Below are positions 40,141 to 48,340 of a DNA stretch of 64,000 nt, piece by piece. The translations under genes and the position numbers were made by a program. Within the stretch, counting starts at the first letter, position 1, and every line of letters starts with the position of its first letter. The notes under the pieces were generated by a model. It searched no databases. It was not told the origin of the DNA and worked only from the letters and a program-made list of their open reading frames with translations. The stretch is from CAZZEX01 sp964653285 (GTDB lineage: Bacteria; Chloroflexota; Anaerolineae; B4-G1). The DNA lies in contig CAZZEX010000001.1 of assembly GCA_964653285.1 (NCBI GenBank), positions 62,001 through 126,000 of the forward strand, in the 5' to 3' direction.

Positions 40141-41289
40141 GTGGATCATGATATCATCATCGTTGGATCAGGGCCGGCCGGGCTTTCCACCGGGTTGCAC
40201 CTGGCACGACTGGCGCCAGAATTGGCCGAGCGCACGCTAATTCTGGAACGGGCACACCACCCGCGACCCAAGCTGTGCGCTGGGGGTATCACGCCTGGTG
40301 GCGCAGCCTGGCTGCGGAAACTGGACCTCGACCTGGGCGAGGTCTCTGCCGTCGAGGTTCACGAGGCCCATTTCCTGTTTGACGGCCGCGGCTTCGTCGT
40401 CCACCGCGAGCCATTTGTCTTCCGTATAGTCCGGCGCGAAGAGTTCGATGCCTGGCTGGCCGATGCGGCACGTGAGCGAGGACTGTTGCTCCAGGAAGAC
40501 ACCCGGGTCCAACGGGTGCATTGCCTTGAGGACGAGGCCATCGTCGCAGTGGAGACGGACCGTGGCGCTTATCGCGCTCGCGCGGTGGTAGGGGCTGATG
40601 GAGCCACCGATGTTGTGCGGCGTGCTATCGTCCGCGAGTGCATTCCCCGCGTCTCCCGCCTGTTGGAAATCCTTGTCCCGACCGACCTTCAGGTTCCCAC
40701 GTCTCTTGGCCTTGGCGCAGGGCGAGCGCTTATTGACTTCTCTTGGATAGCCGATGGCGTGCAGGGGTACGTCTGGGACTTTCCCACGCAGGTGCAGCAC
40801 CAGCCGATGCGCACCCGGGGTGTCTTCGACAGTCGAGTCCAGCCTCAAGCACCCCGTGCTTCCCTCAAAGCCGTGCTGCAGGAGGCGTTGGCTCGTACTG
40901 GTGCTACGTTGGACCACGACAAACTGAAGGGGCATCCTTTGCGTTGGTTCCATCCACGTGGCGTCTTCTCCGCCCCCCGTGTGTTGCTGGTGGGCGACGC
41001 GGCCGGGGTGGATCCGCTGTTAGGCGAAGGGATCAGTTTCGCGCTGGGATACGGTGACGTGGCAGCCAGGGCGTTGCAGGATGCTTTCGCTCGTGGCGAT
41101 TTCTCATTCGCGGATTATCGCGACCAGGTGCTGGCGCATCGGATAGGCCGTTCCCTGCGGCGGCGCGCTGCTGTGGCCGGGGCACTCTACCGCATTCGCA
41201 GCCGTCGCCTGTTGCGCTTCCTGGGGTGGAACCTGGGCCCCCTCGTGGGTTGGCTGGCCGAACACTACTGGGTGGATTGGGGCGAGTAG
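40141..41289 (+). CDS. FAD-dependent oxidoreductase of the geranylgeranyl-reductase family
   Basis: 382 residues from the GTG at 40141, chosen because GGAGG lies 8 bases upstream. Dinucleotide-binding GSGPAGLSTGLHLAR at the N-terminus, then LERAHHPRPKLCAGGITPGG, the loop typical of geranylgeranyl reductases, VVGADGATDVVRR in the middle and VLLVGDAAGVDPLLGEGISFAL, split, for the second FAD contact. Family members reduce isoprenoid double bonds in bacteriochlorophyll, quinone or membrane-lipid synthesis, or act in halogenation. No pigment or isoprenoid genes are nearby, so the substrate is open. A strong terminator follows. It stands alone. Confidence 0.88.
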   Translation: MDHDIIIVGSGPAGLSTGLHLARLAPELAERTLILERAHHPRPKLCAGGITPGGAAWLRKLDLDLGEVSAVEVHEAHFLFDGRGFVVHREPFVFRIVRREEFDAWLADAARERGLLLQEDTRVQRVHCLEDEAIVAVETDRGAYRARAVVGADGATDVVRRAIVRECIPRVSRLLEILVPTDLQVPTSLGLGAGRALIDFSWIADGVQGYVWDFPTQVQHQPMRTRGVFDSRVQPQAPRASLKAVLQEALARTGATLDHDKLKGHPLRWFHPRGVFSAPRVLLVGDAAGVDPLLGEGISFALGYGDVAARALQDAFARGDFSFADYRDQVLAHRIGRSLRRRAAVAGALYRIRSRRLLRFLGWNLGPLVGWLAEHYWVDWGE

Positions 41290-41319
41290 GCTCAATCCAC
41301 AGTTGGGTGCACCGCTCAC

Positions 41320-41361
41320 AAAAGGACAGGGCAGGGCCACAGGGCCCTGCCCTGTCCTTTT
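41320..41361 (+). terminator. Strong intrinsic terminator after the oxidoreductase gene
   Basis: Perfect 19-bp stem (41320-41338 with 41343-41361), 4-nt loop, A-run before and T-run after. Could work in both directions. Confidence 0.9.
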
Positions 41362-41698
41362 GCTCGCTCAGTCTACTTGCTTTTGACCTTGATGACTTTT
41401 GGCTTCGTCTCCTCGGCCTGGAGGAGGGTGAGCGTCAGCATGCCGTTCTCGAAGGCCACCTCGGCCTCCTCCGCCCCAAGAGGAGAAATCAAAGCAAATT
41501 TTTAATCCTTTCGATACCCGTGCGCTACCTTTATTTCTTAAAATGATGCTGACGGCTATGCAGGCCGGTCTAACCTGCTATTGCCAACGGTGAACCTTAC
41601 TCAAGTTTAGGCGGGTTCTCGGCGCAAGACGATCGAAGCGCCCCTGCTGGGCTTTTTAAGCGCATGGAGATTGAGTTTGTGAAGAGGCAGGGTACATC
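41362..41698. other. Intergenic region before the exopolysaccharide locus
   Basis: Apart from the hsp20 remnant (41373-41485), about 200 bp are left. A small GCCC/GGGC hairpin followed by TTTTT lies near 41636-41656 and could be an attenuator for the downstream locus; no known riboswitch pattern is recognised. Confidence 0.35.
41373..41485 (-). pseudogene. C-terminal remnant of a small heat-shock protein (Hsp20)
   Basis: The minus strand reads AEEAEVAFENGMLTLTLLQA then EETKPKVIKVKSK and a stop at 41373. This is the end of an alpha-crystallin domain (normally A-x-F-x-x-G-V-L-T-L-T-L-P-K-x-E-E-x-K-P-K-x-I). The conserved proline after LTLTL is Leu-Gln. The first 100 residues are gone; the sequence becomes unrelated and AT-rich at about 41490. 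It lies back to back with the strong terminator, which probably ended this gene originally. Confidence 0.7.
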
Positions 41699-42556
41699 AT
41701 GAGAAGAATGCGTTTCCTGATAGCCACATTTATTATCTGGCTCTTCTTCTTCTACAACGTAGAGCGGCTGGGTGAGTCTATCAATATCACCCGTATGGCC
41801 TACATTCTTGTGCCGCTCGTGGCTGCCCTTATCATTCTCGTCCCCCGCCTACGCAAAGTCCCTTTGTGGGCGCTCCTGGTGGTACCCGTCCCAATATTCC
41901 TGGTGCTCAAGGCCTGGTCGGGGTGTCGTGTGTGGGGCAGGGCTATTCCCCTGACGGTGACAGAGATATGTGCCATTGCTGTGACGACCATCCTGGCGCA
42001 TTGGGTGAGCAACGGGATGAGCGAGTTTGAGAACGCTATAGCCCATATCACCATTGGACAGACCGGCGTGCTACCTGAACCGTTTTCGACGGGTCAGGCC
42101 GAGATGTATCGGGAGGTGAGACGCGCCCGGCACCACCAGCGTCCCCTGGCGCTGATGTCCGTTGGGGTTGAGGAAACATCAATCCAGGTCGCCCTGGACC
42201 GAATGGTGCAGGAAGTTCAGCAAGCGATGATGAAGCGGTATGTGCTATCTGACGTTGCCAGGAGGCTGTGTGACGAACTGGAAAACTACAATATTATCGC
42301 CCAGAGAAATGACCACTTTCTTATATTGTTGCCGGAGGTAATGCCAGAGCAGTTGACCGGTCTGGTCGGTCGGTTGCGCCAGGCCATTTCTGAGCAGGTG
42401 GGGGTTACTCTCCAAGTTGGCACCGCGTCTTTCCCTGAGGATGCTGTGACCTTTGAAAGCCTGGTGGAGAAGGCTGTTGGGGAAATGAATGGGGAGCAGG
42501 AGAGAGAGTATTCCATGCGGCCTCAACCGTTAACAGCGGAACATCATACGGTATAG
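41699..42556 (+). CDS. Membrane protein with degenerate GGDEF-like domain
   Basis: 285 residues. Three or four hydrophobic segments in the first 120 residues (FLIATFIIWLFFFYNV, AYILVPLVAALIILV, LWALLVVPVPIFLVL, IPLTVTEICAIAVTTILAHW). The rest has the layout of a diguanylate cyclase: RPLALMSVGVEE for the first strand, DVARRLCDELENYNIIAQRN, FLILLPEVMPEQLTGLVGRL, VTLQVGTASFPEDAVTFESLV. Where an active enzyme has GGDEF there is QRNDHF, so catalysis is not expected. It may bind c-di-GMP or another signal and adjust export. It is the first gene of the exopolysaccharide locus, 19 bp upstream of the sugar transferase. Confidence 0.72.
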   Translation: MRRMRFLIATFIIWLFFFYNVERLGESINITRMAYILVPLVAALIILVPRLRKVPLWALLVVPVPIFLVLKAWSGCRVWGRAIPLTVTEICAIAVTTILAHWVSNGMSEFENAIAHITIGQTGVLPEPFSTGQAEMYREVRRARHHQRPLALMSVGVEETSIQVALDRMVQEVQQAMMKRYVLSDVARRLCDELENYNIIAQRNDHFLILLPEVMPEQLTGLVGRLRQAISEQVGVTLQVGTASFPEDAVTFESLVEKAVGEMNGEQEREYSMRPQPLTAEHHTV

Positions 42557-42575
42557 CATTGCAAGGAGAAAGCGA

Positions 42576-43322
42576 ATGGACTTAGTAATCATCAATCAAC
42601 CTCGAGTGTTCCCTTATCGCAGGGCACATCAAATCGCCAAGCGTGTGATGGACGTGGCCCTCTGCCTCCTGGCCCTGCCCTTTGTCCTTCCCCTGATGGC
42701 CATCTGTGCGCTGGTTATCCGCCTCGATTCGTCGGGGCCTGTCCTCTTTATTCAAGAACGCATTGGCAAGGGAGGCTTTCGCTTTCGGATGTACAAATTC
42801 CGCACGATGCAGCACAACCTCGATGACAGTTTTAATCGCGCCTTTATGAAGGCTTTTGTGAACGGTCAGATTGATGGCGATGGAAACGGCGAGGATGATA
42901 GTTTCCATTGGGCCTTTAAGAAGGTTTTTGTGAACAAACAGGTTGGTGGCAATGGAAACGGCAAGCAGATTTACAAGCCTGTTCAGACCTCACAGGTCAC
43001 CCGGGTGGGACGCATCCTGCGTAAGACCAGCCTGGATGAACTGCCCCAGATCCTCAATGTACTCAAGGGGGAAATGAGCCTGGTTGGCCCACGGCCCAAC
43101 GTGCCCTGGGAAGTTGAGGAATACCGGATCTGGCACCACGAACGGTTGGAAGTGTTGCCCGGCATCACGGGCCTGGCTCAGGTGCGGGGACGAAGTGGCA
43201 TTTCTTTTGATCGCATAACAGAATATGACATCGAATACGTTGAAAAGCAGAGCCTGGCGTTGGATTTGAAGATCCTGTGGTGGACAGCATCGTCGGTGCT
43301 TCTTGGCCAGGGAGCCAGGTAA
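42576..43322 (+). CDS. Initiating sugar-1-phosphate transferase (WbaP/WcaJ family)
   Basis: 248 residues. These enzymes move a sugar phosphate onto undecaprenyl phosphate and start repeat-unit synthesis at the inner membrane. One N-terminal helix (VMDVALCLLALPFVLPLMAI), then the catalytic domain: SSGPVLFIQERIGKGG, FRMYKFRTM, LRKTSLDELPQILNVLKGEM, LVGPRPNVPWEVEEY, LPGITGLAQVRGRSGISF. The catalytic Asp-Glu pair is in SLDELPQ. Residues 83-106 and 107-130 are an imperfect 24-residue tandem repeat (DDSFxxAFxKxFVNxQxxGxGNG) in the loop before the SLDELP helix, not normally so long. The gene ends inside the target duplication of a mini-element. Confidence 0.93.
   Translation: MDLVIINQPRVFPYRRAHQIAKRVMDVALCLLALPFVLPLMAICALVIRLDSSGPVLFIQERIGKGGFRFRMYKFRTMQHNLDDSFNRAFMKAFVNGQIDGDGNGEDDSFHWAFKKVFVNKQVGGNGNGKQIYKPVQTSQVTRVGRILRKTSLDELPQILNVLKGEMSLVGPRPNVPWEVEEYRIWHHERLEVLPGITGLAQVRGRSGISFDRITEYDIEYVEKQSLALDLKILWWTASSVLLGQGAR
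42822..42965 (+). repeat. 72-bp imperfect tandem duplication in the sugar-transferase gene
   Basis: Unit 1 42822-42893, unit 2 42894-42965, in frame (24 codons). Residues DDSF, AF-K, FVN and GNG are kept in both. Confidence 0.85.
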
Positions 43323-43324
43323 CG

Positions 43325-43402
43325 TATCTTCTCAATAAGTTGGGGGGAAGTAGGGCAAATTGGCAATTTGCCCTACGTTGGCCCCAGAATATTGAGATGA
43401 TA
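43325..43402. mobile_element. 78-bp palindromic mini-element with 10-bp target duplication
   Basis: Direct repeat CCAGGTAACG at 43315-43324 and 43403-43412 flanks a segment whose ends TATCTTCTCAATA and TATTGAGATGATA are inverted repeats (12 of 13). Its centre is a perfect 12-bp hairpin GTAGGGCAAATT/AATTTGCCCTAC (43350-43376). The left direct repeat includes the stop codon of the sugar-transferase gene. The hairpin could also act as a terminator. Confidence 0.8.
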
Positions 43403-43483
43403 CCAGGTAACGCAATATTGACAAAGTTCAGGAAGTGACCACTCTCTGCAAACTTTGAGAGAGAGAATAGGAAGAAAGACTTA

Positions 43484-43512
43484 TTGACAAGCCACCCCAT
43501 TTCTTGTATCAT
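43484..43512 (+). promoter_or_regulatory. Candidate sigma70-type promoter for the 43671 gene and downstream locus
   Basis: Perfect TTGACA, 17-bp spacer, TATCAT. About 160 bp upstream of the start codon, leaving a long 5' leader. Confidence 0.65.
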
Positions 43513-43670
43513 GGTGACGTCCGAAGTCCTCGTAGCGCAGTGTGCAATGGTTGTCTGAGGTAAGACTCCAGACCGCCTATCCCTCATGTGGACTTCCTCC
43601 CAGCCAGATAAGATGGCGCTACAAAACTGTCTTGATATTCTGAGCAGACGTTCACCAGGAGGAACAAGAA

Positions 43671-45260
43671 ATGAGACTGAGCAACAAGCAGGTGGCAGCG
43701 CTGACCAAAGTAGGCATGCTGATGGGTATGATGGTGGTGACGATGGCAGCAGCAGTAGATACGCACGTCGTCCCCGTCTCCTACATTGAACAGGCAAGAG
43801 CACAGGCAGGGGCCCCCGACCCCCATATCGACTACATCTACCTCAACGGGAATTCCGCCAGTAGTACGACGATTACCCAGGGTGACTCTGTGAACATCAA
43901 GGTACAGGCGACAAATCTTGGAACCGGCACTGGCTATCGGGCCGCGATTTACATGAGCCTTCCAGAATTCGATTCGTACGCCGATGCCAACTATGTCGAT
44001 CCCGGCGACTACAGTGACGACCTGGTGTACCACGAATTTCGTCCTGGTGATTCCGGTGATAAGATCTGGTATGCCTGCGGCTCAGGCTATCTCGGCGCGC
44101 CACAGGTATTGCTGATCAAGGGACAGGAGCCATCCCCGTCATGGGAACCTGGAGAGACAAATTACCTGGAAGTTAAGGTGACGCCACCGGGGCCGGGTAC
44201 CTATCAGGTTTATGTGAAAGCAGCGATGAGCGACAGCGAAGACTCCTATGACTTTGACCCAACCAGTGGAGCATACACAGACCAGCAATGCCAACCCGTC
44301 TATCGTCGGACTATCGAGGTTGAGGCATACCCAAACGCGATCTACCTACCAGTAGTGTTAAGAGACTATGTTCCGCCTGTACCTGTTGTGCCTATAACTG
44401 TGCGCGGAGTGCGGATGCAGGCTGCGAGTTGCTCTACTGAAAGCAAGTGCAAACGGAGACTCGATTGTTTGCAAACAGCGGGCGTTACCGCTCTGTACTA
44501 CGCCATTTACTCTAATGAGGCCTATTATCACAGCGACTTGTTGCCCCACCGTTCCTTCGATTCACTGGCCTACCTGGTACCGGAAGCACACGCACGCGAT
44601 ATGGAGGTCTACGCCTTGATCGCCTCCGCCAAAATCGGCTGGCCCGAGCACCCGGAATGGAATGCACGCCTGAATCACCCCAATGTGACGGAGGACTGGC
44701 TAGATTTCACTCTCCCCGAGGCACGTCACTTTGTGGCCGACGTGGCCGAGGAGATCGTGACGAATTACGATGTGGACGGTATCTTGCTGGATTACACCAG
44801 GTGGGGTGGGTCCTGGATCAAGAAAGCCAACCTTTCCGCCGACGAAATTTCGGAAACTGTGCGGGGCGTCTATGAGCAAGTGAAGACCGTTCGTCAAGTG
44901 GCCGTCACCGCAAGTCCGAGCGCCGACCACGACTTTGCCGTGGAGTGGTGGGGCCAAAGGTGGCACGATTGGCTCGACGACGGGTACGTTGACTACGTAA
45001 CGCCGATGACCTATGTAGACGACAGCTGGCTCCATAAACTACTAGATGAATGGACTGCCACAAATCACTTCCCCGGACGAATTATCCCCCGCCTATCGGT
45101 CTGCTGGTTCAATCCGACGAGGCAAAAGTCGGCAGAAGAAGTACTGCGGCAGATAGAGATATGCTACGACGCCGGGGCCACCGGGGTGGCGCTGTGGGAC
45201 GACCGATATCTGTGTAAGGATTCAGATTTGGTGGAGGCGTTGGGGGCGGGAGGGTGGTAG
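43671..45260 (+). CDS. Exported protein with GHL10-type putative glycoside-hydrolase domain
   Basis: 529 residues. Signal-anchor at about 10-35 (VGMLMGMMVVTMAAAVDTHV). Residues about 50-220 are a beta-sandwich (ITQGDSVNIKVQATNLGTGTG, TYQVYVKAAMSDSED). Then AIYLPVVLRDYVPPVPVVP, the LP segment plus linker. From about 245 on comes a TIM-barrel of the GHL10/DUF4015 kind: RGVRMQAASCSTESKCK, AGVTALYYAIYSNEAYY, DMEVYALIASAKIGWPE, DVDGILLDYTRWGG with the usual acid after the strand, VAVTASPSADHDFAVEWWGQ, YVDYVTPMTYVDDSW, GATGVALWDDRYL. Start at 43671 with GGAGGAACAAGAA upstream. Placed in the exopolysaccharide locus, it may trim the polymer outside the cell. Confidence 0.82.
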   Translation: MRLSNKQVAALTKVGMLMGMMVVTMAAAVDTHVVPVSYIEQARAQAGAPDPHIDYIYLNGNSASSTTITQGDSVNIKVQATNLGTGTGYRAAIYMSLPEFDSYADANYVDPGDYSDDLVYHEFRPGDSGDKIWYACGSGYLGAPQVLLIKGQEPSPSWEPGETNYLEVKVTPPGPGTYQVYVKAAMSDSEDSYDFDPTSGAYTDQQCQPVYRRTIEVEAYPNAIYLPVVLRDYVPPVPVVPITVRGVRMQAASCSTESKCKRRLDCLQTAGVTALYYAIYSNEAYYHSDLLPHRSFDSLAYLVPEAHARDMEVYALIASAKIGWPEHPEWNARLNHPNVTEDWLDFTLPEARHFVADVAEEIVTNYDVDGILLDYTRWGGSWIKKANLSADEISETVRGVYEQVKTVRQVAVTASPSADHDFAVEWWGQRWHDWLDDGYVDYVTPMTYVDDSWLHKLLDEWTATNHFPGRIIPRLSVCWFNPTRQKSAEEVLRQIEICYDAGATGVALWDDRYLCKDSDLVEALGAGGW

Positions 45261-45288
45261 CGTTTATTGAAGAAGAAGAGGAGGGATC

Positions 45289-46821
45289 ATGGAATTACGA
45301 CACTATCTTGACATATTGAGACGACGGGCTACAGCCATCGTCATCGTCGCGGCACTGACGGTAACTGTGGTAGCCATGGCCGGCCTGCTTATCACGCCGA
45401 TCTACACAGCCACAGCCACGGTGAGAGTTATTCAAGACGTAGGCGTGCTGGATCTCGGCATTCGAGAGAGCTACGGCGAACGCTTGATGAACACCTACAG
45501 TGCCGTCTTGACCAGTTGGCCTGTTCTGGAGCAGGCTGCGGAACACTTGGGAAGCCCGCTCTCGGCCAGGCAATTGTACCAGAAGGTCAAGGTCGAGGTC
45601 ATCCCCGACACAGAGCTGATGAGGATTGTCGTTCAAGATCAAGACCCCGTCCTCGCCCGTGATCTCGCCAACACCCTGGCCGCGCTGCTGGTAGAGCACG
45701 CTCAGAATATCTACGCAGGCAGCAGCAAGGGCGTGCTCCAGATCGTGGAAGAGCAATTGGCCGGTGTGGAAAACGGGCTCGAAGAGGACCGTCAACGGCT
45801 CACGACCTTGCTGACCAGCAGTGCCCCCAGCGCCGAGGTCGAAGCGCTCAGGAGCCAGATCCAATTCCAAGAGGATGCGTACGACCGGTTACTAGGCCGC
45901 TACGAACTCGCCCGGTTGAACGAGGCTTTGCGAGCCAATAGCATTACGATCGTTGAGCCGGCTTCACTGCCCAGAGTGCCCTCCAACGCTCTCGGCATGA
46001 TGGAAATCGGCATCGGTCTCGTCGTGGGGCTGTCCGGCGGCGTCGGCCTGGCGCTGGTTCTGGAAAACCTCGACACGCGCATCCACAGCCCCCAGCAAGT
46101 GGAACGTCTGACCCACGTGCCGGTGTTGGGTACAGTACCCAGAGGTTTGCTGTCCCTGGATGACCTGGGGCATACCAACGGAACCAGCAGCAAGCCGATC
46201 GAAGAAGCATATCGCCTCCTGGGCATCAACTTGCAGACGCTCAGAGAGGACACTCCTCTGAAGACCATCTTGATCTCCAGCGCTATTCTGAAAGAAGGCG
46301 AGTCGATGACGGCAGTCAACCTGGCTCAGGCCCTCGCCGAACGGGGGCAGACCGTCTTCCTCGTAGAAAGTGATTTGCGGCGCCCGACCGTCGCCAAAAT
46401 ACTGGACATAGAGGATGGCAACTCAGGCCTAGGTAGCCTGCTGGCTGAGCGTCCAGCGCTCACTCGCGAGTCGCTCAGCCAGGTAGTGTATCCGGCCAAA
46501 CAATCCAGCCTTTTTGTCATCACCGGTGGTCCCAAGATGACCAATCCAACAGCACTCCTGGCCTCACCTTTGATGGAGAAACTCCTCGACTATCTGAGCA
46601 CCCAGGGACAGATTACCTTGCTGGATGCACCGCCGGTGCTGGGCGCGGCCGACGTCTCCGTGCTGGCCCCCAAGGTAGACGGCGTCATCCTGGTGGTCAG
46701 GCAGGCTCAGACCAAGCGTGAACAAGTGCTGGCCGCACTCAAACAGTTGCAGGCCAGTCGGGCGCAAGTGATAGGTACGATCTTTTTGAAAAAAAGCAGC
46801 AAGGATTGGAGTTACAAGTAA
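45289..46821 (+). CDS. Wzz/BY-kinase-like polysaccharide co-polymerase with altered P-loop
   Basis: 510 residues. Residues 1-260 form a Wzz domain: RHYLDILRRRATAIVIVAAL, helix 1 at 15-37, periplasmic coiled coil (GVLQIVEEQLAGVENGLEED), helix 2 at 236-258. The cytoplasmic part resembles bacterial tyrosine kinases of the CpsD/CapB type: EEAYRLLGINLQTLR, VESDLRRPTVAKIL (Walker A'), LLDAPPVLGAADV (Walker B). The P-loop, normally S-A-x-P-G-E-G-K-S/T, reads SAILKEGESMT; the key lysine is Glu338. Only one tyrosine (KDWSYK) remains in the tail. It probably controls chain length without kinase activity. Confidence 0.88.
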   Translation: MELRHYLDILRRRATAIVIVAALTVTVVAMAGLLITPIYTATATVRVIQDVGVLDLGIRESYGERLMNTYSAVLTSWPVLEQAAEHLGSPLSARQLYQKVKVEVIPDTELMRIVVQDQDPVLARDLANTLAALLVEHAQNIYAGSSKGVLQIVEEQLAGVENGLEEDRQRLTTLLTSSAPSAEVEALRSQIQFQEDAYDRLLGRYELARLNEALRANSITIVEPASLPRVPSNALGMMEIGIGLVVGLSGGVGLALVLENLDTRIHSPQQVERLTHVPVLGTVPRGLLSLDDLGHTNGTSSKPIEEAYRLLGINLQTLREDTPLKTILISSAILKEGESMTAVNLAQALAERGQTVFLVESDLRRPTVAKILDIEDGNSGLGSLLAERPALTRESLSQVVYPAKQSSLFVITGGPKMTNPTALLASPLMEKLLDYLSTQGQITLLDAPPVLGAADVSVLAPKVDGVILVVRQAQTKREQVLAALKQLQASRAQVIGTIFLKKSSKDWSYK

Positions 46822-46837
46822 ACCCCCTTATCAAACA

Positions 46838-46936
46838 AGACTTCGGAAGTCTCTGGATGGGTGCTCCGAAATGAAATTGGCCTGAAGCCAGGCCAAACTT
46901 CGCCAGTTCAGGGTGCTTCCAAGACTTCCGAAGTCT
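46838..46936. repeat. AGACTTCGGAAGTCT-bounded intergenic repeat
   Basis: Two 15-bp palindromes, AGACTTCGGAAGTCT (46838-46852) and AGACTTCCGAAGTCT (46922-46936), bracket about 70 bp containing a GGCCTGAAGCCAGGCC hairpin. Confidence 0.7.
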
Positions 46937-46990
46937 GAACGGCGCTTATCTGAGGGGTATTATATCTAAGGTCCTCCGGAGGTGTTAAGC

Positions 46991-48340
46991 ATGGCCCAAA
47001 AACAACCCAACATTCTCTTGATCGTGATAGACTGTCTGCGGGCGGACCGGGTCCTCGGGCCGCAGCGGTCAGCCCAGATTCCAGCGCTGCAATCCCTGAT
47101 TCAACGAGGGGCCGCCTTTTCCCACATGATCACTGTCAATTCACTTACCATTCCGTGTATGATCAGCCTGTTTAGCGGTGTCTATCCCGTCACCCACGGC
47201 GTGCGAGGTATGAGAGACCATCGCATATCCGACAGGCTCCCACTGCTGGCCGAAATTCTGCATGAGGCCGGCTACCATACTTTTGCTGAGGTTACCAGCG
47301 TCCTGGGGCCCTGGGTCCACCTCGACCGGGGCTTCGACGAATTCCACTTGCGCAAGGGGGCTGCCCAGCCATTCGTGGGGGAATGGGGAGATGAATTCAT
47401 CGCCCGGTTCAAAAATCGGGAACTGGCAGAGCCCTGGTTTGTATACCTGCATGTCTGGGAAGTCCATCAGCCCCGCCACGTCCTCCCTCAATATAACCAC
47501 CCTGACTACGGCGAGACGCTATACGACCGGGCTATCACCGGCGTAGATGCCCGCCTGGGCGAACTCACAAAAGCCCTGGACGATCACACCTTGGTGTTGA
47601 TCACCGGCGACCACGGCGAGAAAACCCCCGATTCCAAACTTGAAGCGCGGGTTGAGAGTCAAAAAAACTCTTACAAAGAACTGGTGAGACGTGTTTTTCC
47701 TACCAGGGTTGCGCGCACCATTATCCAGGTTGCTACGAGGACCTGGTACCGCTCTACTCGTTTGCTCCGACGCCTGGGTTTGATCAAGAGTTCTCTAACT
47801 ACCCTCACAGGCCACGGCTATCACGTGTATGACATCCTTGCTCGAGTACCACTGATTATAGCCGGACCTAATGTCGCCCCTCTCGACCAGGTCATTAGCG
47901 AACAGGCACGACAAATTGATATTCTTCCCACCATTTTGGACCTGGTCGGCCTGGCTGACAAGATACCTGAACCAATAGACGGCCGCAGCCTGGTTCCACT
48001 TCTACGCGGCGAAAAGTTGGAACCTCTCCCTGCCTTTATTGAAAGTTGGGTCACCGATGCTGTACTTTCCTCATACTATGGCGTGCGCACTGCCGACTGG
48101 AAATACGCCTACAACCCCCGCAACCCCGAACGCGACGAGGAGTTATACGACTTGCGCACAGATCCAGAAGAGACGTCTAATGTCGCTGCCTCTCATCCCG
48201 ATATAGTCACCGAAATGCGCGAGTTGGCTGGTCATCATTTCCAGGCAGTCAAACCCGGCCAGGAGGTGGGTGATGAATTGACTGAAGAGGAATTAGCCGT
48301 CCTGACAGAACATTTGCGAGAGTTGGGATACGTCGAATGA
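46991..48340 (+). CDS. Sulfatase-family hydrolase (alkaline-phosphatase superfamily)
   Basis: 449 residues from the ATG at 46991 (GGAGGTG upstream). Metal-site start NILLIVIDCLRADR, late metal site LVLITGDHGEKTPD, and the C-terminal ELYDLRTDPEETSNVA typical of sulfatases. The region that should hold the C/S-x-P-x-R formylglycine signature reads NSLTIPCMISLFSGVYPVTHG: Thr at the nucleophile position, and no arginine. This Thr-x-Pro form is known in sulfatase-fold proteins beside polysaccharide genes and points to a phospho- or sulfo-transferring or hydrolysing enzyme without formylglycine. No signal peptide. It overlaps the flippase gene by 4 bp (ATGA). Confidence 0.85.
   Translation: MAQKQPNILLIVIDCLRADRVLGPQRSAQIPALQSLIQRGAAFSHMITVNSLTIPCMISLFSGVYPVTHGVRGMRDHRISDRLPLLAEILHEAGYHTFAEVTSVLGPWVHLDRGFDEFHLRKGAAQPFVGEWGDEFIARFKNRELAEPWFVYLHVWEVHQPRHVLPQYNHPDYGETLYDRAITGVDARLGELTKALDDHTLVLITGDHGEKTPDSKLEARVESQKNSYKELVRRVFPTRVARTIIQVATRTWYRSTRLLRRLGLIKSSLTTLTGHGYHVYDILARVPLIIAGPNVAPLDQVISEQARQIDILPTILDLVGLADKIPEPIDGRSLVPLLRGEKLEPLPAFIESWVTDAVLSSYYGVRTADWKYAYNPRNPERDEELYDLRTDPEETSNVAASHPDIVTEMRELAGHHFQAVKPGQEVGDELTEEELAVLTEHLRELGYVE

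Noticed and set aside
41513..41698. Possible c-di-GMP riboswitch before the exopolysaccharide locus
   Set aside because: Only a weak hairpin with a T run is visible; the conserved GEMM sequence blocks are absent.
43165..43803. Minus-strand frame of 212 codons at the start of the GHL10-like gene
   Set aside because: Spans a promoter region, a palindromic element and the ends of two real plus-strand genes; composition is not protein-like.
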